Below are positions 37,384 to 47,374 of a stretch of 64,000 nt of DNA, piece by piece. Under the pieces are notes generated by a model. It did not search any database. It saw only the letters and a list, made by a program, of their open reading frames with translations, and was not told the DNA's origin. The position numbers were made by a program, and so were the translations under genes. The stretch lies in NCBI GenBank assembly GCA_944322585.1, contig CALUPB010000007.1, forward strand, positions 85,691 through 149,690, read 5' to 3'. Numbering within the stretch: the stretch's first letter is position 1; each line of letters starts with the position of its first letter. This DNA is from an uncultured Bacteroidales bacterium. GTDB taxonomy: Bacteria > Bacteroidota > Bacteroidia > Bacteroidales > UBA932.

Positions 37384-39573
37384 CTACGATTTTTTCCACA
37401 GGTTAAACCTCACTCCGGCATATATCTTCACTCCCATCAGCGGCCCCCATACCGCACTTGCATCGAATGTCCTCTGCCGTCCGGAAACGACCCCGTTATC
37501 CTTTACGGCTCCAATGACCACATCCTTCTGTCTGAAGTTCGTCAAATTTTCTCCACCGACATATATATCCACACCCTTGAAACGCCTCGTCACCTGGGCA
37601 TAGAGCAGGGGATACACTGGAGTATAACCGTTCCTGTACAAGAGATCGCCGTCCGCATCCGTCCTGTCACGCATAAACGCATACACCCGGGAAGGACCGT
37701 TGACAGAAGCAGTGACATCGAATATCCACTTATTCAAGGAAGTTGCATACTGGAGATTGAGCACACCCTTGAAACGGCTTGTCATCGGCCTTTCCACAGG
37801 AAATTCATTTCCTGCAAGCTCAATTCTGGCGTTGGTATACCTGAAAGTGGCCGTTACCGTGAACCTTTCGACCGGCTCTACATTGAAATCTATCTGATAA
37901 GTGTCCGTGAAAGAACGTCTGCCGTCAAGATTATAGAACCATATCTGGGTAGCCGTAGGGTCATCAGGATTATGCTCATAATACTCGTAATCCACTACCA
38001 TCTGCTGGGAAAAGGAGGTCCTGAAATAATCCAGGCTGAGATATGTGTCGGAAGATGCTCCGAAGGGCAGATAGAAGGTAAAGTTTCCTCCGAATATCCA
38101 GGCATCCTCAAGCGTATGGGAATCATAATCACCCTTGAACTCCTTGCCGGTCGAGAATACGCCGATATTGTCTATGAGCGGTGTCGCATAGCGCAACCCC
38201 CGTCCTCCGTTAAGGCGGATGACGATATTGTCCGACGGAGAATATTTCACTGTAACCCTCGGGGAAAACTTGAGATGCGACTTGCCGTCATCCACCATGC
38301 TGTACCAGTCAGTCCGGATTCCCGCTACTGCCGTAAGCCTGTCCCCGTAAGTGAATGTATATTCACCGAAAACGCCTGCATTGGCAAGACCTGTAACGGC
38401 AGGGACACCGGTCCCCTGAACGACCGGAGCAGGGAATCCGGCCAGTACACGGAGAAAATCCTCGCTATACCGGTCATACATCCCTCCCAACCCGAAAGTG
38501 AGCCTGTGATGTTCATTGATTTCATCCTGATACAGGAAATTGAGGTACGATGAATGCTGTCCTGCCAGATATCTCGTAGCCCCGAACCATGAATCCATAT
38601 CATAATACGTATAGTCGGCTACCACGGCTATATTGCTGGAATTGTCCGGTTTCAGAGGAATGCCGACCTTAAGATACCCGTTAATCGAACGGTTGTATAT
38701 TTCCGAGCCCCATGGCTGAGGGTTGCTCCAATCCTGGGTCTGCATCATCCGCATGAACGCATCCCTGTCGTATCCTTCCTGTCCCCCAGAACGTCTGTCC
38801 TGTATGGCCCTGACACCGAAACGGACCTGTACACCGTTGTCGGCATAATATAGCCACCTGTTCGCAAAGTTGAACTGAAGCATCTTCGGATCATCCATAT
38901 AGCCGTCTCCGTTATGGTCGGAATTCCGTATGTTGCCGGAAACATGGCCGAGAATTACAGTGCTCCATTTCCGGCCCATCTGAAGCGAAGACACCGCATT
39001 GAAGTCAATTTTCGTATCACTCATCACGGCCACGTTAAGGAACAGTGGCTTCTCGTCGGTAGGTTTGCGGTGTTCAAGATTGATCTGCCCCGTTATGGAT
39101 TCCACTCCACCTGTTACGGAAGCAGCTCCCTTTGCTATCTGAATACTCTCCAGCCACTGTCCCGGAATATAAGACAGTCCGAAAGGAGCAGACAGCCCCC
39201 TCATCACGGGGCGGGTCTCATCCAGCATCTGGGTATATACGCCGCTCAACCCAAGAAGCCTGATCTGCCTCGCGCCTGTCACGGCATCCGAATATCCCAC
39301 GGTTACACTCGCCGAATTCTCGAAACTTTCCGCCAGGGTACAGCAAGCCATCTTGCGGAGCCCGGCAGAAGATATCACCTCGGTCCGTATAGGTTTGCCT
39401 TTCGAAAGATAATTCCCGTTCTGGGAAGACACGAAGACCGCAGCTTCAAGGCTGTCCGCCCTCTCCCCGTATATGCCCGCAGTGTCCGGAACATCTTCTG
39501 CAGGCGTCTGCGCCGTTGCGAAGGCACAGGCAAGCGGCACCGCCACTGCCGATATGAAGACACGTTTTTTCAC
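37384..39573 (-). CDS. TonB-dependent outer-membrane receptor, probably metal-related
   Basis: 729 residues if started at the GTG at 39573, which is followed by a normal signal peptide (KKRVFISAVAVPLACAFATAQ). A TATATTTG box at 39596-39603 lies between this GTG and the in-frame ATG at 39618, so the ATG cannot be used from that promoter. A plug domain (about 60-170; GLSYIPGQWLESIQIAKGAASVTGGVESITGQINLE) and a beta-barrel end in VRFNLWKKS. It has no SusC-type N-terminal domain. Cotranscription with the HMA gene suggests copper or another metal complex as cargo (inference). Confidence 0.85.
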   Translation of the reverse strand: MKKRVFISAVAVPLACAFATAQTPAEDVPDTAGIYGERADSLEAAVFVSSQNGNYLSKGKPIRTEVISSAGLRKMACCTLAESFENSASVTVGYSDAVTGARQIRLLGLSGVYTQMLDETRPVMRGLSAPFGLSYIPGQWLESIQIAKGAASVTGGVESITGQINLEHRKPTDEKPLFLNVAVMSDTKIDFNAVSSLQMGRKWSTVILGHVSGNIRNSDHNGDGYMDDPKMLQFNFANRWLYYADNGVQVRFGVRAIQDRRSGGQEGYDRDAFMRMMQTQDWSNPQPWGSEIYNRSINGYLKVGIPLKPDNSSNIAVVADYTYYDMDSWFGATRYLAGQHSSYLNFLYQDEINEHHRLTFGLGGMYDRYSEDFLRVLAGFPAPVVQGTGVPAVTGLANAGVFGEYTFTYGDRLTAVAGIRTDWYSMVDDGKSHLKFSPRVTVKYSPSDNIVIRLNGGRGLRYATPLIDNIGVFSTGKEFKGDYDSHTLEDAWIFGGNFTFYLPFGASSDTYLSLDYFRTSFSQQMVVDYEYYEHNPDDPTATQIWFYNLDGRRSFTDTYQIDFNVEPVERFTVTATFRYTNARIELAGNEFPVERPMTSRFKGVLNLQYATSLNKWIFDVTASVNGPSRVYAFMRDRTDADGDLLYRNGYTPVYPLLYAQVTRRFKGVDIYVGGENLTNFRQKDVVIGAVKDNGVVSGRQRTFDASAVWGPLMGVKIYAGVRFNLWKKS

Positions 39574-39595
39574 GCCGGTTTCCTGTTTAGCAGAG

Positions 39596-39603
39596 CAAAT
39601 ATA
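39596..39603 (-). promoter_or_regulatory. -7 box of the TonB receptor-HMA operon
   Basis: The minus strand reads TATATTTG, 22 nt upstream of the GTG at 39573. It supports that start codon over the ATG at 39618. Confidence 0.5.
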
Positions 39604-39696
39604 GACTATATCGGCCATTCCGCAAAATTTCCTGAAAGTGCTTCCATATTCTTCGGAAAAGCTCTGTAAAACTCACGGATTCTAACAATATTTGCG

Positions 39697-39704
39697 TATA
39701 TTTG
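39697..39704 (+). promoter_or_regulatory. -7 box of sppA
   Basis: TATATTTG fits TAnnTTTG, 24 nt upstream of the sppA ATG. No TTTG at the exact -33 spacing. Confidence 0.45.
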
Positions 39705-39728
39705 TTCGATATACGTAAAATAACAGGC

Positions 39729-41522
39729 ATGAAAGATTTTGTAAAAATGACATTGGCGGCAATCCTCGGCTGCCTGATCGTAGGGGCGGTCATGACATTC
39801 ATAATGTTAGGGATAATAGGCTCGATAGCGGCCCTGGGGAACACCCAGCCCGTGCTGCCGAGAGAAGGTATCCTCACCATAGACATGTCGAAGATTACCC
39901 TTGACGAACAGACTGTCCCTACAGACATAACGGGTGTCTTCGAAGGGCAGACAAGGACTTCCATGGGAATATGGACAGCTGTCCGCGCCATACAGGCAGC
40001 CGCACTCGACCCTTCCGTCAAATTCATCTACCTCAAGCCTGACGGAACGGCCGGAGAAATGGGATGCATAGAGGAGCTGCGCACCTCGCTCGAAAGGTTC
40101 CGTACCAGCGGGAAAGCCGTCATATCATATATCGAGACACCTTCAAACGCCTCATATTACCTCGCATCGGTGTCAGACAGAATATTCATGTCGGACTATG
40201 ACGGAGGGATGAACATGATTACCGGCTTCTCGAGTCAGATGATGTTCCTGAAGGATATTCTCGACAAACTCGGGGTAAATGTCCAGCTCATCCGCCACGG
40301 GAAATACAAGTCAGCCGGTGAAATGTATATCCGCGACTCTGCAAGCCCTGAAAACATGGAACAGACCAGGACAATGGTCAATTCCCTGTGGAGGGGATGG
40401 GCAGAAAAGATGGCCGCTGCGAGAGGGATTTCCCTTGAAGAATTCAACGGTCTCATCGACGGATTGGAGCTCGATACCCCAGAAGATTTCCTGGAATACA
40501 GGCTTGTAGATGAACTGATGACACGCGAAGAGCTCGGCTCAAGGCTGAGCGGTCTCTACGGAGCGGAGAGAATCGAAGATGTCCGCAGCATATCTTTCAG
40601 CGACTATGCGACTGCCAAGGTAATTCCGAACTACAGGGCAGAAGACAAGATAGCCATCATATATGCGAACGGCAACATCATAGACGGTTACGACAAGGAG
40701 CAGGTTGCGGGGGACAGGTTTGCCGCGATGATAGCCGACGCAAGACGGGATTCCACTGTCAGGGCCGTCGTACTCAGGGTCAACTCACCGGGAGGAAGCG
40801 TGCTTGCATCTTCCAAGATAAGGAAGGAAATAGACCTCCTCAAGGAAGTGAAACCGGTAGTAGCGTCATATGGCAGTTATGCCGCTTCCGGAGGATACTG
40901 GATTTCCAGCAGTTGCGACTACATTTTCTCCGATGCATCGACCCTGACCGGTTCGATAGGAGTGTTCAGCATGATACCTGATTTCAGCCGGACAGCCGAC
41001 AAGATCGGCATAGGCATCACTACAGTAAGTTCCGGCAGGCATGGAGACATGTATTCCGGAATGCGTGCTCTCGACAGCGATGAAATCGCATACATGCAGG
41101 GCTCGGTAGAGGAAATCTACGACACTTTCACTTCCATAGTTGCAGAAGGGCGCGGACTTGACAGAGAGTATGTGGACGGGATTGCCCAGGGAAGGGTATG
41201 GGCAGGGGCAGATGCTCTGGACAACGGTCTGGTAGACCGGATAGGCGGACTTGAAGATGCCGTAAGCTACGCCATTTCCATGACAGGGAGTTCCGACACC
41301 GATATCAATTCATGGCTGACAGTTGAATATCCGAAACCTATGACAACCGTCGAAATGATAATGGAAATGCTGGGACAGAATACGTCTGTATTCGGAGGCA
41401 CTCCGCTCGAAGGAGTGGAAACGGCATTCAGAAACTGGGATGAATCAATGACAGGACAGGTCTACGCGCGTATGCCGTATGAAATCCGGATCGACGGCTT
41501 CGGACAGACTTCATCTTTCTGA
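39729..41522 (+). CDS. sppA: Signal peptide peptidase SppA, 67K type
   Basis: 597 residues from MKDFVKMTLAAILG. One N-terminal membrane helix is followed by two tandem S49 domains. The first contains the catalytic Lys region (RHGKYKSAGEMY, about 195), the second the nucleophile Ser region (ASYGSYAASGGYWISS, about 390). It is the long form in which Lys and Ser come from separate halves. It degrades cleaved signal peptides in the inner membrane, facing the periplasm. Monocistronic. Confidence 0.94.
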   Translation: MKDFVKMTLAAILGCLIVGAVMTFIMLGIIGSIAALGNTQPVLPREGILTIDMSKITLDEQTVPTDITGVFEGQTRTSMGIWTAVRAIQAAALDPSVKFIYLKPDGTAGEMGCIEELRTSLERFRTSGKAVISYIETPSNASYYLASVSDRIFMSDYDGGMNMITGFSSQMMFLKDILDKLGVNVQLIRHGKYKSAGEMYIRDSASPENMEQTRTMVNSLWRGWAEKMAAARGISLEEFNGLIDGLELDTPEDFLEYRLVDELMTREELGSRLSGLYGAERIEDVRSISFSDYATAKVIPNYRAEDKIAIIYANGNIIDGYDKEQVAGDRFAAMIADARRDSTVRAVVLRVNSPGGSVLASSKIRKEIDLLKEVKPVVASYGSYAASGGYWISSSCDYIFSDASTLTGSIGVFSMIPDFSRTADKIGIGITTVSSGRHGDMYSGMRALDSDEIAYMQGSVEEIYDTFTSIVAEGRGLDREYVDGIAQGRVWAGADALDNGLVDRIGGLEDAVSYAISMTGSSDTDINSWLTVEYPKPMTTVEMIMEMLGQNTSVFGGTPLEGVETAFRNWDESMTGQVYARMPYEIRIDGFGQTSSF

Positions 41523-41607
41523 CATTGACTGCCGGAACCAGTAAGAAAGTCCGACAGAGCCGGCCAGACGAATTGCTGTCTTCGGATCTGAAAGACTGTA
41601 ATACAAG

Positions 41608-43299
41608 TCACCTGTCAGACATCAGGGTAATGACTGCCACTTCGGAAGAAGAGGAGGTGACTTTCAGAGAATCGTCTATCCTTTCTCCCAGCACTGCCAT
41701 GACATGACTGTCTCCGACGTTACGGACAAGAATGACGGCTTCCTTTTTGGAGAATGCATTGAATTTCAGGTCAGTGAACAGATCACTGACCTTTTTTCTG
41801 CCATGCAGTCCCAAAGGCTGCAGCCAGTCCCCCGTCCTCCATCTGCGGCAGACGAAAGGGAACGGCAGACCCGAAATGTCAAACATAACGGTACCACGCG
41901 GACATTTCAGGGATTTTATCATACCGACAGGCTTGACCTCCACCGTGAATACCGCATTTCCCAAACGATATGTGCCCGGACCTGTCACGTCTGCCCTCCC
42001 GTCACTTTCTTCAGACATCGTTGCCATCATATCATGCACGACGGCATACCTGTCCTCCGTCCGGCACATCGTTCTTGCCGCCCCGGATGCCGGCATCCCT
42101 ATACCGGCCTGCGCCCCCGCCTCCTGAAATCCGGGTTCAGAAACAGCTCTCTCCACTACTGAAGTCAATGCTGACAATGGACGGACTATCAATTCAGATG
42201 ATGCGGTGACAAGAATGTGCGTATCCGATCGGAATATCTTTCCGGAAAAGGTCATTCCCTGCCTCCCTGCAGTTTTCAGCAGTTTCTCCACAGAAGCTAT
42301 GGAGGCACTGTTGAAACCGTATTTCTCCATGAACATATACAGCATGTATGGCCAGTTGCCGCGTGAAAGCAGAGTCCCGACAGCGACTCTGACCTCTTCT
42401 CCGGCTTCCGAAACAGACGTATCACTCCGTCCGGTCGTCCCGGACATCGGAAATACATCCTGCACCAGCTCCTCAAGAAGACTCTGAGCCCCGGCAAAAT
42501 ATCCGGCTTCCCTGTTGAGAGTCTTGATGAATGACGGATTGATTTTCTCAAGTATAGGGAAAACCTCATTCCTTATCCTGTTGCGTCTGTAGGATGAATC
42601 CGAATTGGAACTGTCATAGCGATACCGTATGTTCCGGGCCCTGACGTACCCTTCGATCTGCTTTCTGGTAAAGTCAAGCAGAGGTCTGAACAGTCTGGCT
42701 TCACGACCGGAAAGGGAAAGCCCGTCCCCTGTCCGCCCGCATGCCGCACCGGCAATGCCCTGCCCGGGAGCGTCACCGGATGCCGGACTCCTGCGGAACG
42801 GGATAAACGACACCTTTCCCATTCCGGAAAGGCCTCGGAGACCGGTTCCCCTCAACAGATTGAGCAGAAGAGTCTCAGCATTGTCATTCGCATTATGTGC
42901 GACAAAGACCCCTGCATACCCGTAATCCTCGCACAGACTTCCGAACCATCCGTATCTGAGTTCCCTTGCCGCCATCTCAATACTGAGACCGTTCCCTGAA
43001 GCATATCCTGCCGTATCGAAATCCGCTACGTGTATCCTGACTCCGTTTACGGAGCACCAGTCCCTCACTAAAACCTCATCGGAATCGCTTTCCTCTCCAC
43101 GGAGATGGAAATTGCAGTGTGCTACGGCGAAATCCAAATCATGGTGCGAATGCAGGACAAGATCGGCCATACACATAGAATCGATGCCTCCGCTAACAGC
43201 CAGCAATACAGGAGGATATGCCGCACGGTCACTATCTTTCCCGCTGCCTCCCGCCGGAGAAAGAATATCAGCAATGACCGCATCGAAATATCCCTGCAT
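41608..43299 (-). CDS. tilS: tRNA(Ile)-lysidine synthase
   Basis: 563 residues, longer than the usual ~430. The PP-loop ATPase motif is AVSGGIDSMCMADLVL (about 34), followed by HCNFHLRGEESDSDE and AHNANDNAETLLLNLLRGTG, typical of TilS. C-terminal TilS domains follow, with TGDWLQPLGLHGRKKVSDLF. It converts C34 of the CAU-anticodon tRNA-Ile to lysidine; essential. Extra length comes from two Gly/Ala-rich inserts (about 172-200, and about 385-405 around QEAGAQAGIGMPASGAA). Its start overlaps the stop of the DUF3078 gene (TAATG). Confidence 0.93.
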   Translation of the reverse strand: MQGYFDAVIADILSPAGGSGKDSDRAAYPPVLLAVSGGIDSMCMADLVLHSHHDLDFAVAHCNFHLRGEESDSDEVLVRDWCSVNGVRIHVADFDTAGYASGNGLSIEMAARELRYGWFGSLCEDYGYAGVFVAHNANDNAETLLLNLLRGTGLRGLSGMGKVSFIPFRRSPASGDAPGQGIAGAACGRTGDGLSLSGREARLFRPLLDFTRKQIEGYVRARNIRYRYDSSNSDSSYRRNRIRNEVFPILEKINPSFIKTLNREAGYFAGAQSLLEELVQDVFPMSGTTGRSDTSVSEAGEEVRVAVGTLLSRGNWPYMLYMFMEKYGFNSASIASVEKLLKTAGRQGMTFSGKIFRSDTHILVTASSELIVRPLSALTSVVERAVSEPGFQEAGAQAGIGMPASGAARTMCRTEDRYAVVHDMMATMSEESDGRADVTGPGTYRLGNAVFTVEVKPVGMIKSLKCPRGTVMFDISGLPFPFVCRRWRTGDWLQPLGLHGRKKVSDLFTDLKFNAFSKKEAVILVRNVGDSHVMAVLGERIDDSLKVTSSSSEVAVITLMSDR

Positions 43300-44411
43300 T
43301 ATTTCTTGGTTGCGATTGTATAGACGAAACCGAAAGAAAGGGACTCCTTGAACTGGACTCTCTGATGGTTCGTCGTGGTCCCGTCTTTCTCCTCCTTGGA
43401 TATCATCACGGTATCATCGTAGATAAGGTTGGTGGTGAGCATGAGGGAGAAGAACTTCGCCATTTTCCATTCTATCCTGTTGTCCCAGTTTACCCTGACA
43501 TTCTGCGGCTTCTTGAGGTAGTTCGAGAACAGGAGTATCTGGGAAGTATATTTGAAATTGTCATTCACGTTGACCTTGATATCCACCTTTAACTGTGCAC
43601 CGAACTCGAATCTTGCCGGCCTGTACCGCAGGCCGTTGGCCACCTTGTATTCATCCGCATCCGCAAAGGACGCCTGATCCGGAGCCGTGGAGCTCTTGTC
43701 TACAAGCGGCATGCTGTAGCTTTCCCTCAACCTCGGGTCATCCACGAATACGATGCCGCCTGTCAAAGGGGCAAGATTGACCGTCAGCCAGTTGAACGGA
43801 TTATAGTCAAGACCGAGACCCAGAGTCATGTTGGCCGGCGAGAAAAATCCAGACTTGAGGTTCCTTGCCTTGTTCCAGTCGGCCGTGCCGTATTCCTCAT
43901 TCTCCCCAAGCGGAGAACCGTCGGCCTTGGCCGAAGGAGTCGGGTATTCATACGTGTTCGAGAACTGGGACTTGAAACTGTACTCCGCCGAGATGAACAG
44001 CTTGTCCAGGGCCTTATACCCCAACTTGCTCTCAAGATATATCCTGTCATCACTTTTCTGCAGGACAGGCTTGTCTGCCGAATACAGGAATCCGTAATCA
44101 AGCTGGAGCCTGTTGGTCCAAGACACATTATCCTTGGCATAATTGGCATTCCCGTCTATATATGCCTTGAGGGAATAGCTGTTATATCCTCCTGCCGCCC
44201 AGTTGAACAGTCCGGTCTGTCCGAAATCTATCTTGGTCGAAAGGGAATTGTTCCAATATTTGGGCTTGGGGGCAAGGCTCGCATCGCTCTCGGGAGCATT
44301 GCCCATTGCCTCTGCAGCCTCTGCAGCAGCCTTCTGTGCATCAGTCAGTTCCTGGGCAGGCACAGCCAGCCCCATGGACAGCAGCGCAAGGGTAATAAAT
44401 GTCTTTTTCAT
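43299..44411 (-). CDS. DUF3078 outer-membrane beta-barrel protein
   Basis: 370 residues from MKKTFITLALLSMGLAVPAQ, a signal peptide. The upstream in-frame ATG has no signal. Repeated amphipathic strands with Asn/Trp/Tyr turns (WTNRLQLDYGFLY, KLFISAEYSFKSQF, NWDNRIEWKMAKFFSLMLTTNLIY) and the DUF3078 signature WAAGGYNSYSLKAYIDGNANY are seen. It ends in a C-terminal strand (SFGFVYTIATKK). Predicted to sit in the outer membrane, function unknown. Translationally coupled to tilS and 44 nt downstream of proS. Confidence 0.85.
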   Translation of the reverse strand: MKKTFITLALLSMGLAVPAQELTDAQKAAAEAAEAMGNAPESDASLAPKPKYWNNSLSTKIDFGQTGLFNWAAGGYNSYSLKAYIDGNANYAKDNVSWTNRLQLDYGFLYSADKPVLQKSDDRIYLESKLGYKALDKLFISAEYSFKSQFSNTYEYPTPSAKADGSPLGENEEYGTADWNKARNLKSGFFSPANMTLGLGLDYNPFNWLTVNLAPLTGGIVFVDDPRLRESYSMPLVDKSSTAPDQASFADADEYKVANGLRYRPARFEFGAQLKVDIKVNVNDNFKYTSQILLFSNYLKKPQNVRVNWDNRIEWKMAKFFSLMLTTNLIYDDTVMISKEEKDGTTTNHQRVQFKESLSFGFVYTIATKK

Positions 44412-44455
44412 AGATATGGAACATCTCGGTAAAACAAAACCCGCAATTGCGGAGG

Positions 44456-45934
44456 TCAATAGGAGCGGGCAAACAGCACTCTCCTGCCGGACGGCCTGCC
44501 CGAATAGACGCAACGGCCCTCCTCCTCGCAGACAGCGGTATCGATCGGGATGCATCTGATAGTGGCTTTAGTCTCCTCCTTTATCTTTTCCTCGGTCTCG
44601 GTAGTGCCGTCCCAATGGCAAAGCAGGAAGCCGCCCTGCTCGATCTTCTCTTTGAAATCATCCCAGGTATCCACCTTTATAATATGTTCATCCCTGAATT
44701 TCAAAGCCTTTGCATAAATATTCTTCTGTATCTCATCGAGAAGCGACTCTATTCTCCTTCCAAGGCCTTCCTGAGGGGCGGATGTCTTTTCCATAGTATC
44801 CCTGCGGGCCAGCTCGACCGTTCCGTTTTCCATGTCTCTCGGCCCGATGGCGATTCTTACAGGAACCCCTTTCAGCTCCCACTCCGCGAACTTGAAGCCC
44901 GGACGGAGAGTGTCCCTGTCATCTATCTTCACGGTATGGCCATGTCCCTCAAGCTCTTTCTTGAGGCTGTCCATCTTGTCGAGGATAGCGCTGCGTTCCT
45001 CCGGAGATTTGTAAATAGGCACCATCACCACCTGCACAGGCGCCAGGGCCGGAGGAAGGACAAGGCCGTTGTCATCCCCGTGGGCCATGATCAGGGCACC
45101 CATCAGACGGGTCGACACGCCCCACGAAGTGGCCCAGACATACTCCTGCCTGCCTTCCCTGTTGGTAAACTGCACATCAAAAGCCTTGGCGAAATTCTGC
45201 CCGAGGAAATGTGATGTGCCGGCCTGGAGAGCCTTGCCGTCCTGCATCATGGCCTCTATGGTCAGGGTATCGAGAGCCCCCGCAAACCTCTCGTTGGGGC
45301 TCTTGTGTCCTACCACCACCGGCATCGCCATATAATTGCGGGCAAAATCGGCATATACATTCACCATCCTGGAAGCCTCTTCGACAGCCTCCTCGCTTGT
45401 GGCATGCGCGGTATGGCCCTCCTGCCACAGGAACTCCGCAGTACGGAGGAAGAGCCGTGTCCTCATCTCCCATCTCACCACGTTCGCCCACTGGTTGCAG
45501 AGTATAGGCAGATCACGCCATGAAGTCACCCAGTTCTTGTATGTATTCCATATTATGGTCTCGGAAGTCGGCCTGACAACGAGCTCCTCCTCCAGCTTTG
45601 CGGACGGGTCTACCACGACCCCCGGTCCGTCAGGATTCGCCATGAGTCTGTGGTGAGTCACCACCGCGCACTCCTTCGCAAACCCCTCTACATGCTCCGC
45701 CTCCCTGCTGAGGAAAGATTTCGGGATGAACAGCGGGAAATACGCATTCTGATGCCCTGTTTCCTTGAATTTGGCATCAAGTATGTGCTGCATCTTCTCC
45801 CATATGGCATACCCGTACGGCTTTATCACCATACATCCCCTTACTGCAGAACGCTCTGCCAGATCAGCCTTGACGACAAGGTTGTCATACCACTGCGAAT
45901 AGTTCTCAGACCTCTTTGTAACTTCTTTTGCCAT
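44456..45934 (-). CDS. proS: Prolyl-tRNA synthetase (short, eukaryote/archaeon-like type)
   Basis: 492 residues. Class II synthetase motifs are [65 protein letters not shown] and [12 protein letters not shown]. An anticodon-binding domain and the extra C-terminal Zn-like domain of type-3 ProS follow ([15 protein letters not shown]). It has no editing insert, as is normal for Bacteroidota. It charges tRNA-Pro in the cytosol. It is first of the minus-strand run proS, DUF3078, tilS. Confidence 0.96.
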   Translation of the reverse strand: MAKEVTKRSENYSQWYDNLVVKADLAERSAVRGCMVIKPYGYAIWEKMQHILDAKFKETGHQNAYFPLFIPKSFLSREAEHVEGFAKECAVVTHHRLMANPDGPGVVVDPSAKLEEELVVRPTSETIIWNTYKNWVTSWRDLPILCNQWANVVRWEMRTRLFLRTAEFLWQEGHTAHATSEEAVEEASRMVNVYADFARNYMAMPVVVGHKSPNERFAGALDTLTIEAMMQDGKALQAGTSHFLGQNFAKAFDVQFTNREGRQEYVWATSWGVSTRLMGALIMAHGDDNGLVLPPALAPVQVVMVPIYKSPEERSAILDKMDSLKKELEGHGHTVKIDDRDTLRPGFKFAEWELKGVPVRIAIGPRDMENGTVELARRDTMEKTSAPQEGLGRRIESLLDEIQKNIYAKALKFRDEHIIKVDTWDDFKEKIEQGGFLLCHWDGTTETEEKIKEETKATIRCIPIDTAVCEEEGRCVYSGRPSGRRVLFARSY

Positions 45935-46052
45935 TATAACTTTGTTTTATCGGTATTTATTTTTACATTGTAGCCGGAATTGCATCTATACTTAAGCGGC
46001 CGCAGGCAGCAGCTGTCCGCAAGGTACGGATATTGCATCTGCTCCAGCGCCG

Positions 46053-46060
46053 CAAAGGTA
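46053..46060 (-). promoter_or_regulatory. -7 box of proS
   Basis: The minus strand reads TACCTTTG, matching TAnnTTTG, 119 nt upstream of the proS ATG in the divergent region with the Trp/Tyr-rich lipoprotein. Confidence 0.4.
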
Positions 46061-46091
46061 TAAATAATATTACAAAAAGAGGAGGTTACAT

Positions 46092-47339
46092 ATGAAAAAG
46101 AGAGTTTCATTCTTGATTTCGGCCGTATTGCTGGTGTCAGCATGCGGAACGACCGCCCGTTATTCTTCCGGCCAGAGATTTCAGGACGGGATATATTACA
46201 GCAAGGCAGATGATGCCAGGGAAATACATATCGATGTCTCCGGACATGACAACATAGACACACTGGTGGCACAGACGAAAAGTTCGGAAATATATCTTCT
46301 CGGAGACGACCCCAAGACCGTCGTAGTCCCTGAAAGCAAATCCACGACAATACGTCTGACAGGAAATACCGGAGCCTCTGTCGTAATAGAAGACACGACT
46401 GCATCCAATTTCACGATCAATTTCAACACTGACCCCGACCCGTGGTACTACAATTCCATATATTGGGATCCGTGGTATTACGGGAGCTGGAGATGGTACA
46501 GGCCATGGAGCTACAGCTCATGGTACTGGTGGAACGACTGGTGGTACGACAGTTGGTACTGGGGATGGAGATGGACATCCCCGTATTACAGTTCCTGGTA
46601 CTGGGGAGGATGGTATGACCCATGGTATTGGGGACCGTACCACCATCACTGGGGATGGTACGGACATCCGATACACCACCATCACGGACCGGTATATGTC
46701 ACCAACAATAATTACTATTACGGTGCTTCCCGGGCTTCCACTGTAGGAAGGCATAACAGCCCTGGTTTCTCCAGATCCCAAAGCATAGGCAGACAGAACG
46801 CATCCGTAGGGACAAGATCCTCTGTCACAAGAAGAAGCAGCGCACTGTCGTCGAGAAGCGGTTCGGCCGTACCTGTCATGAGACGGCCGGCAGGGACAAC
46901 GTCCAGGACATCATCCGTAGCCAGTTCCGTTGCCACCAGGAGAAGTCCGGCAAATCCGTCAGTATCCGGTCAAAGAACCGGAGGAAGCCGTGTCGGCAGC
47001 ACTGCCGGGACCGTTTCACGCAACTCCGGCTCGGTCGCACGCAGCTCTACATACCGCAGGCCGGCAGCCTCATCGTCAGGCTATAACAGGAGCGGTTCTT
47101 CCGGTTATAACAGGAGTTCCTCTTCGGGTTACAGCAGAAGTTCCTCTTCAAGTTACGACAGGAGTTCAACCCCAAGCTACAACAGGGGAACAAATTCAAG
47201 CTATAACAGACGTTCAACTCCAAGCTATAACAGAAGCAGTTCTCCGAGCTACAACAGGAGTTCCTCTTCTTCCAGATCCTCCGGCTATTCAGGAGGGTCA
47301 AGAAGCGGCGGCTCTTCAGGCGGAAGCCGCAGAAGATAG
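46092..47339 (+). CDS. Trp/Tyr-rich and Ser/Arg-repeat lipoprotein of low complexity
   Basis: 415 residues, start preceded by AGGAGG. The lipobox LLVSACG gives a lipidated Cys. Residues ~20-110 form an ordered part. Residues ~113-212 are extremely rich in Trp, Tyr and His (WRWYRPWSYSSWYWWNDWW). Residues ~213-415 are Ser/Arg/Gly-rich and end in about eight copies of a seven-residue SxYNRSS-type repeat and a basic GGSRRR tail. I know no function. The aromatic-plus-arginine make-up recalls adhesive or phase-separating sequences. It is 35 nt upstream of a FadL-like porin gene, so the pair may act together in the outer membrane. Confidence 0.7.
   Translation: MKKRVSFLISAVLLVSACGTTARYSSGQRFQDGIYYSKADDAREIHIDVSGHDNIDTLVAQTKSSEIYLLGDDPKTVVVPESKSTTIRLTGNTGASVVIEDTTASNFTINFNTDPDPWYYNSIYWDPWYYGSWRWYRPWSYSSWYWWNDWWYDSWYWGWRWTSPYYSSWYWGGWYDPWYWGPYHHHWGWYGHPIHHHHGPVYVTNNNYYYGASRASTVGRHNSPGFSRSQSIGRQNASVGTRSSVTRRSSALSSRSGSAVPVMRRPAGTTSRTSSVASSVATRRSPANPSVSGQRTGGSRVGSTAGTVSRNSGSVARSSTYRRPAASSSGYNRSGSSGYNRSSSSGYSRSSSSSYDRSSTPSYNRGTNSSYNRRSTPSYNRSSSPSYNRSSSSSRSSGYSGGSRSGGSSGGSRRR
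47083..47270 (+). repeat. Degenerate 21-bp tandem repeat coding for SxYNRSS units
   Basis: About eight units with core TATAACAGGAGTTCC or close variants (AACAGGAG, AACAGACG, GACAGGAG) lie in frame in the 3' part of the Trp/Tyr-rich lipoprotein gene. Unit-number change would keep frame. Confidence 0.7.
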
Positions 47340-47374
47340 ACAGTCACAGGACTCTAACCATTAAATTCGAAGAT

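Noticed and set aside
47083-47270. CRISPR-like array suspected from regular repeats
   Set aside because: Units are adjacent, in frame, degenerate and code for SxYNRSS; there are no spacers.
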